Assembly: GCA_027322215.1 (NCBI GenBank)
Contig: DAHVRW010000002.1
Coordinates: 1-42,047 of the forward strand
Direction: 5' to 3'
Length of the DNA: 42,047 nt
From: Marinimicrobium sp.
Lineage (GTDB): Bacteria > Pseudomonadota > Gammaproteobacteria > Pseudomonadales > Cellvibrionaceae
The notes beneath the pieces were generated by a model, which was given only the letters and a program-made list of their open reading frames with translations, was not told the origin of the DNA and ran no database searches. Made by a program: the position numbers and the translations under genes. Shown piece after piece: positions 38,291 to 42,047 of this stretch; within the stretch, counting starts at the first letter, position 1, and every line of letters begins with the position of its first letter.

Positions 38291-38367
38291 GACAAAGCAA
38301 CCCGGTTCTACTACGCTTATACACAAAAGACCGGTATGCTCATATCTGTTTGTCGTTTGGAGGTGGC

Positions 38368-38538
38368 ATGGACTCATCCGAGCCGATCACAGCCAAGGAA
38401 GAAAAGCGCCGCGAGTGGCGCCTTTTCCTTTTTATTGTCGTTTTTTTGTTTCCCATTCTGTCCGTGATACTGGTTGCCGGCTTCGGCTTTAGTATCTGGA
38501 TGTATCAGCTATTTGCTGGCCCACCCACGGTTGGCTAA
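38368..38538 (+). CDS. napE: NapE, small membrane protein of the periplasmic nitrate reductase operon
   Basis: A 56-aa protein with a charged N-terminus (EPITAKEEKRREWRLF) and one membrane helix (LFLFIVVFLFPILSVILVAG), ending MYQLFAGPP, which is the NapE/TorE pattern. The track's 62-aa version starts earlier, but the ATG at 38368 has GGAGG just upstream. Its function in nitrate reduction is not established. It is the first gene after the FNR box and 11 bases before napD. Confidence 0.88.
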   Translation: MDSSEPITAKEEKRREWRLFLFIVVFLFPILSVILVAGFGFSIWMYQLFAGPPTVG

Positions 38539-38549
38539 CGGAGGCGCGC

Positions 38550-38867
38550 ATGTCCAGCACCATTGATCGGGGCGCCAGCATTATCGCTCGCGCGCCCGCC
38601 GAGCCAGAGCTACACATAGCCAGCTTGGTAATCCATGCCCGCCCCGAGAGGCTGGCTCAGGTTAGGCAGTGGCTGCTCGAGCAGCCCAATATGGAAATCC
38701 ACGCCGAGGACGAGCGCGGCAAGCTGGTCGTAGTTACCGAGCATGAGCGTGCTCAACCGATTCTCGACTTGATCGACCGCGCCAATGACTTACCCGGCGT
38801 GGCCAATGCCGCGCTGGTCTATCACGAAATCCTCACGGAGCTCGAATCAGAAGAGGAGCTAGAATAA
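38550..38867 (+). CDS. napD: NapD, NapA-specific maturation chaperone
   Basis: A 105-aa cytoplasmic protein with the ferredoxin-like fold of NapD: IASLVIHARPERLAQVRQWLLEQPNMEIHAEDERGKLVVV and the later NAALVYHEILTELESEEE. NapD binds the Tat signal of NapA and holds it until the cofactor is inserted. GGAGG precedes the ATG. Its TAA is followed directly by the napA ATG, so translation is probably coupled. Confidence 0.93.
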   Translation: MSSTIDRGASIIARAPAEPELHIASLVIHARPERLAQVRQWLLEQPNMEIHAEDERGKLVVVTEHERAQPILDLIDRANDLPGVANAALVYHEILTELESEEELE

Positions 38868-41372
38868 ATGAAGCTTACCCGCCGCCAATTTGCGAAAGCC
38901 AACGCCGCTGCCGTGGCCGCCTCCGCCGTCGGCATACAAATGCCTGCGGCCGCCAGCAATCTCATCACCAACCAAGACCTGACCCGGCTGAAATGGAGCA
39001 AGGCGCCATGCCGCTTTTGCGGGGTTGGCTGCGGGGTTATGGTCGCCACGCACAGCGACCGAGTCGTTGCCACCCACGGTGACGTGCGTGCCGATGTAAA
39101 CCGGGGCATCAACTGCGTTAAAGGCTACTTTCTGTCAAAAATTCTGTACGGCCCGGACCGGCTTCACCAACCGCTGCTGCGCATGCGCAATGGCCAGTAC
39201 CACAAGCAGGGCGAGTTTCAGGAAGTGAGCTGGGATGTCGCACTGGATTTGCTGGCGGATAAATTCAAAGAAGCCATTCGCGAACACGGCCCCGAAAGCG
39301 TGGCCATGCTCGGTTCCGGGCAGTGGACCATTTGGGAAGCCTACGCCGCCGCCAAGCTGTTCAAAGGCGGCTTACGCAGTAACAACCTTGACCCCAACGC
39401 CCGGCACTGTATGGCCTCAGCCGCCACGGGCTTTATGCGCACCTTTGGCATCGACGAGCCCATGGGCTGCTACGACGACATCGAGCACGCCGATGCGTTT
39501 GTGCTGTGGGGCTCGAATATGGCCGAGATGCACCCGGTGCTCTGGAGCCGGCTCACCGATCGGCGGCTGTCCAACGATCACGTGGAAGTGGCGGTTATGT
39601 CGCCCTACGAAACCCGCAGCTTTGAGCTGGCGGATATTCCCATCATCTTTAAGCCACAAACCGACCTGATCATTCTCAACTACATTGCCAATCACATTAT
39701 TGAATCCGGCAACGTCAACACCGATTTTGTTAATAAGCACACGCGCTTTGTGAAGGGCCAAACCGATATCGGCTACGGCCTGCGCCCCGAAGACCCGCGC
39801 CAACAAGCGGCCGCCGGCGCACACGACCCCGGAGCCGCCACGGACATTGACTTCGACCAGTTCGCCGAATTTGTACGTCCCTATACACTGAAGCGGGCGG
39901 TGGAGGAAACGGGCGTTTCAGAAAGCTATCTGCGCCGGCTGGCAGAAATTTACGCCGACCCCAACAAAAAAGTCATGTCCCTGTGGACCATGGGCTTTAA
40001 CCAGCACACCCGCGGTGTCTGGGCCAACAACATGGCCTACAACCTACACCTGCTCACCGGTAAAATATCCGAGCCGGGCAACAGCCCCTTTTCGCTTACC
40101 GGCCAGCCTTCGGCGTGTGGCTCCGCCCGGGAAGTGGGCACCTTCGCACACCGCTTACCCGCCGACATGATGGTAACCAATGACGAACATCGGGCCTTTG
40201 CGGAGGATGTGTGGAAACTGCCAAAGGGCACCATACCCAGCAAAATTGGCTTCGATGCCGTGGCCCAAAGCCGGGCGCTCAAAGACAGCAAACTGCGGGT
40301 TTACTGGACCCAGGTCACTAACAATATTCAGGCCGGCCCCAACCTGATGCAGGAGACGTTGCCCGGCTGGCGTAACCCCGATGCCTTTGTGGTGGTTTCG
40401 GATGTGTACCCCACCGTTTCCGCCCAGGCGGCGGATATGATTCTGCCCGCCGCCATGTGGGTAGAAAAAGAAGGCGCCTTTGGCAACGCCGAGCGTCGCA
40501 CCCAGTTCTGGCAGCAGTTGGTGCCACCCCCGGGCAATGCCCGCTCCGACCTATGGCAATTGGTGGAAATTTCCAAACGCATTACCACTGACGACGTCTG
40601 GCCCCAGGCGCTTCTGGACCAGGCACCGGAGTACAAGGGCAAGACCCTATACGAAGTCCTCTACACCAACGGCCAGGTCAATGCCTTCTCCAATGAGGAG
40701 CGCAATCCGGATTACGCCAATATGGAAGCCGATCATTTCGGTTTCTATATTCAAAAAGGTCTGTTCGAAGAATACGCCCGCTTTGGCCGGGGCAAAGGCC
40801 ACGATCTGGCGCCGTTCGATACCTATCACCAGGTTCGGGGGCTACGCTGGCCGGTGGTCAACGGTCAGGAAACCCTGTGGCGCTACCGAGAGGGCTACGA
40901 CCCCTATGTGGAAAAAGGCTCAGAAGTGCAGTTTTACGGCAAGCCGGACAACCGCGCGCTGATTTACGCACTGCCCTATGAGCCTCCGGCGGAATCGCCA
41001 GATGAGGAATACCCGTTCTGGCTCAGCACCGGCCGGGTGCTGGAGCACTGGCACACAGGCACGATGACCCAACGGGTAGAAGAACTAAACCTGGCGATGC
41101 CCTACGCGCTGGTATATATGAATTTTGAGGATGCTCGGGAGCAGGGCTTTCGTCGGGGCAGTGAGGTACGAGTAATCAGCCGTCGCGGCAATATACGCGC
41201 CCGGGTGGAAACTCGGGGCCGCGTCCGACCGCCACGGGGTTTGATTTATGTTCCGTTTTTCGACGCCAACCGTCTGATCAACAAAGTGACACTGGACGCC
41301 ACCGATCCCATTTCCTTGCAGACCGACTATAAAAAGTGTGCGGTTCGCCTAGAACTGGTCAGCTTGGCCTAA
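38868..41372 (+). CDS. napA: NapA, catalytic subunit of periplasmic nitrate reductase
   Basis: An 834-aa molybdopterin enzyme that reduces nitrate to nitrite in the periplasm. The Tat signal has [15 protein letters not shown] at residues 4-18. The [4Fe-4S] cysteines are C48-x2-C51-x3-C55-x27-C83, and the Mo ligand is C181 in NARHCMAS, the same number as in E. coli NapA. Bis-MGD-binding regions include [13 protein letters not shown] and the C-terminal [20 protein letters not shown]. The length and all cofactor residues suggest a working enzyme. It sits inside napEDABC. Confidence 0.98.
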   Translation: MKLTRRQFAKANAAAVAASAVGIQMPAAASNLITNQDLTRLKWSKAPCRFCGVGCGVMVATHSDRVVATHGDVRADVNRGINCVKGYFLSKILYGPDRLHQPLLRMRNGQYHKQGEFQEVSWDVALDLLADKFKEAIREHGPESVAMLGSGQWTIWEAYAAAKLFKGGLRSNNLDPNARHCMASAATGFMRTFGIDEPMGCYDDIEHADAFVLWGSNMAEMHPVLWSRLTDRRLSNDHVEVAVMSPYETRSFELADIPIIFKPQTDLIILNYIANHIIESGNVNTDFVNKHTRFVKGQTDIGYGLRPEDPRQQAAAGAHDPGAATDIDFDQFAEFVRPYTLKRAVEETGVSESYLRRLAEIYADPNKKVMSLWTMGFNQHTRGVWANNMAYNLHLLTGKISEPGNSPFSLTGQPSACGSAREVGTFAHRLPADMMVTNDEHRAFAEDVWKLPKGTIPSKIGFDAVAQSRALKDSKLRVYWTQVTNNIQAGPNLMQETLPGWRNPDAFVVVSDVYPTVSAQAADMILPAAMWVEKEGAFGNAERRTQFWQQLVPPPGNARSDLWQLVEISKRITTDDVWPQALLDQAPEYKGKTLYEVLYTNGQVNAFSNEERNPDYANMEADHFGFYIQKGLFEEYARFGRGKGHDLAPFDTYHQVRGLRWPVVNGQETLWRYREGYDPYVEKGSEVQFYGKPDNRALIYALPYEPPAESPDEEYPFWLSTGRVLEHWHTGTMTQRVEELNLAMPYALVYMNFEDAREQGFRRGSEVRVISRRGNIRARVETRGRVRPPRGLIYVPFFDANRLINKVTLDATDPISLQTDYKKCAVRLELVSLA

Positions 41373-41383
41373 GGAGAATGACT

Positions 41384-41893
41384 GTGAAACAGCTCCCCCT
41401 ATTGGCACTGCTTCTGCCCCTGGCATTGTGGGCCCAAACTCCGCCACTAAACCCGGCCCATGTCATGGCCGACCCAGACGACTCATCCCTTGATGCACCG
41501 GCCCCCAGTGGGCTGCGCCCCGGTGGCACCCTCAGCCAGGAGCTTGAGGCCCCTCCCATCGCCGACCCCCGTTCGGCGCTGGAGCGCAGGCCCCGTAACT
41601 GGCCACAGCAGCCGCCGGTGATCCCGCACAGCATTCGGGGCATTCAGGTTACCAAAAACGTTAACCAGTGCCTGGGTTGTCACAGCCGCACCGCGACGCA
41701 CATCAGCGGTGCGCCCATGGTCAGTATCACCCACTTTACCGACCGGGATGGGCAGGATTTGGCCGCCGTTTCACCAAGGCGTTACTTCTGTGTGAAATGC
41801 CATGTACCCCAAGCGAACACACGCCCGGCAAAAATCAGCACCTTCCAAAGTATTGACCAGGTGCTCGAACAAGCCATACAACTCGGCGAATAA
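41384..41893 (+). CDS. napB: NapB, diheme cytochrome c subunit of nitrate reductase
   Basis: A 169-aa periplasmic electron carrier. A signal peptide (VKQLPLLALLLPLALWA) precedes a Pro-rich region and two heme c sites, CLGCH and CVKCH, with the NapB context RNWPQQPPVIPHSI and APMVSITHFTDRDG. The GTG at 41384 lies seven bases after AAGGAG, whereas the ATG at 41378 is one base from it and the track's 41336 start overlaps napA; the ribosome site therefore favours the GTG. It passes electrons from NapC to NapA. Confidence 0.95.
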   Translation: MKQLPLLALLLPLALWAQTPPLNPAHVMADPDDSSLDAPAPSGLRPGGTLSQELEAPPIADPRSALERRPRNWPQQPPVIPHSIRGIQVTKNVNQCLGCHSRTATHISGAPMVSITHFTDRDGQDLAAVSPRRYFCVKCHVPQANTRPAKISTFQSIDQVLEQAIQLGE

Positions 41894-41908
41894 GGAAGCG
41901 GCTCCGCT

Positions 41909-42047
41909 ATGCGTATCTGGAATTTCATTAAAAGCTATTGGCGCACCTTCAATCGGCCTGCCACGCACCTGAGCTTAGGGCTGCTGTCCATGGGTGGTTT
42001 TATTGCCGGCATTATTTTCTGGGGTGGTTTCAACACGGCCATGGAGT
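41909..42047 (+). CDS. napC: NapC, membrane tetraheme quinol dehydrogenase (partial)
   Basis: Cut by the window edge after 46 codons. From the ATG at 41909 it reads MRIWNFIKSYWRTFNRPATH and then a membrane anchor (LSLGLLSMGGFIAGIIFWGG) with FNTAME, the usual N-terminus of NapC/NirT cytochromes. The heme sites lie outside the window. AAGGAAG precedes the start by eight bases. It would oxidise quinol and feed NapB. Confidence 0.9.
   Translation, partial: MRIWNFIKSYWRTFNRPATHLSLGLLSMGGFIAGIIFWGGFNTAME

Overview
The window reads as a chromosome segment of an aquatic or marine gammaproteobacterium related to Pseudomonas and probably of the Cellvibrionales type. The clearest evidence is gene order. 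The sets ubiC-ubiA-phoB, oxyR-recG, rpmB-rpmG/radC/coaBC, algC-argB, pyrE/crc and rph/yicC lie within one stretch, as they do (from memory) around PA5315-PA5360 of P. aeruginosa. Secreted carbohydrate-active proteins and a periplasmic nitrate reductase fit a facultatively anaerobic polysaccharide degrader. The genus is inference only.

Layout. Bases 1-2000 (minus): phoB (cut by the window edge) behind a good Pho box, then ubiA and ubiC overlapping by ATGA. 2.1-5.3 kb: a sodium-coupled dicarboxylate/amino-acid symporter, a hot-dog thioesterase and a YbaK-HDOD fusion. 5.6-11.5 kb: recG and oxyR (both redox cysteines present), a YeeZ-like NAD(P)-binding epimerase and recQ. 11.5-15.4 kb is accessory: a small unknown gene, an ORF remnant, a secreted protein of four discoidin modules plus FN3 domains with a clear terminator and long leader, and an AT-rich non-coding stretch. 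15.4-17.1 kb: a cation-efflux transporter and a YigZ/IMPACT protein.

17.1-21.8 kb is the most unusual part: a tightly packed operon of a BCCT transporter (with changed TM8 aromatic-box residues), an outer-membrane porin-like protein and a PotD-like periplasmic binding protein, with no ABC permease or ATPase. It may be a three-compartment uptake route around a secondary transporter. A 12-bp direct repeat with 16-bp period sits upstream.

21.9-34.7 kb: a TonB-like anchored protein and a small membrane protein bordered by inverted repeats, then the conserved block: rpmG, rpmB, radC, coaBC, a long membrane-anchored algC (with no dut between coaBC and algC), argB, slmA, a DUF4124 coiled-coil protein, pyrE, crc, rph and yicC. 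The Pseudomonas order breaks after yicC, where gmk would be expected.

34.7-42.0 kb: a carboxymuconolactone-decarboxylase-like protein, a lipoprotein glycoside hydrolase with a carbohydrate-binding module apparently inserted in its catalytic barrel, and napEDABC (napC cut by the edge) behind a near-perfect FNR/ANR box. I saw no tRNA, rRNA, CRISPR array or transposase.
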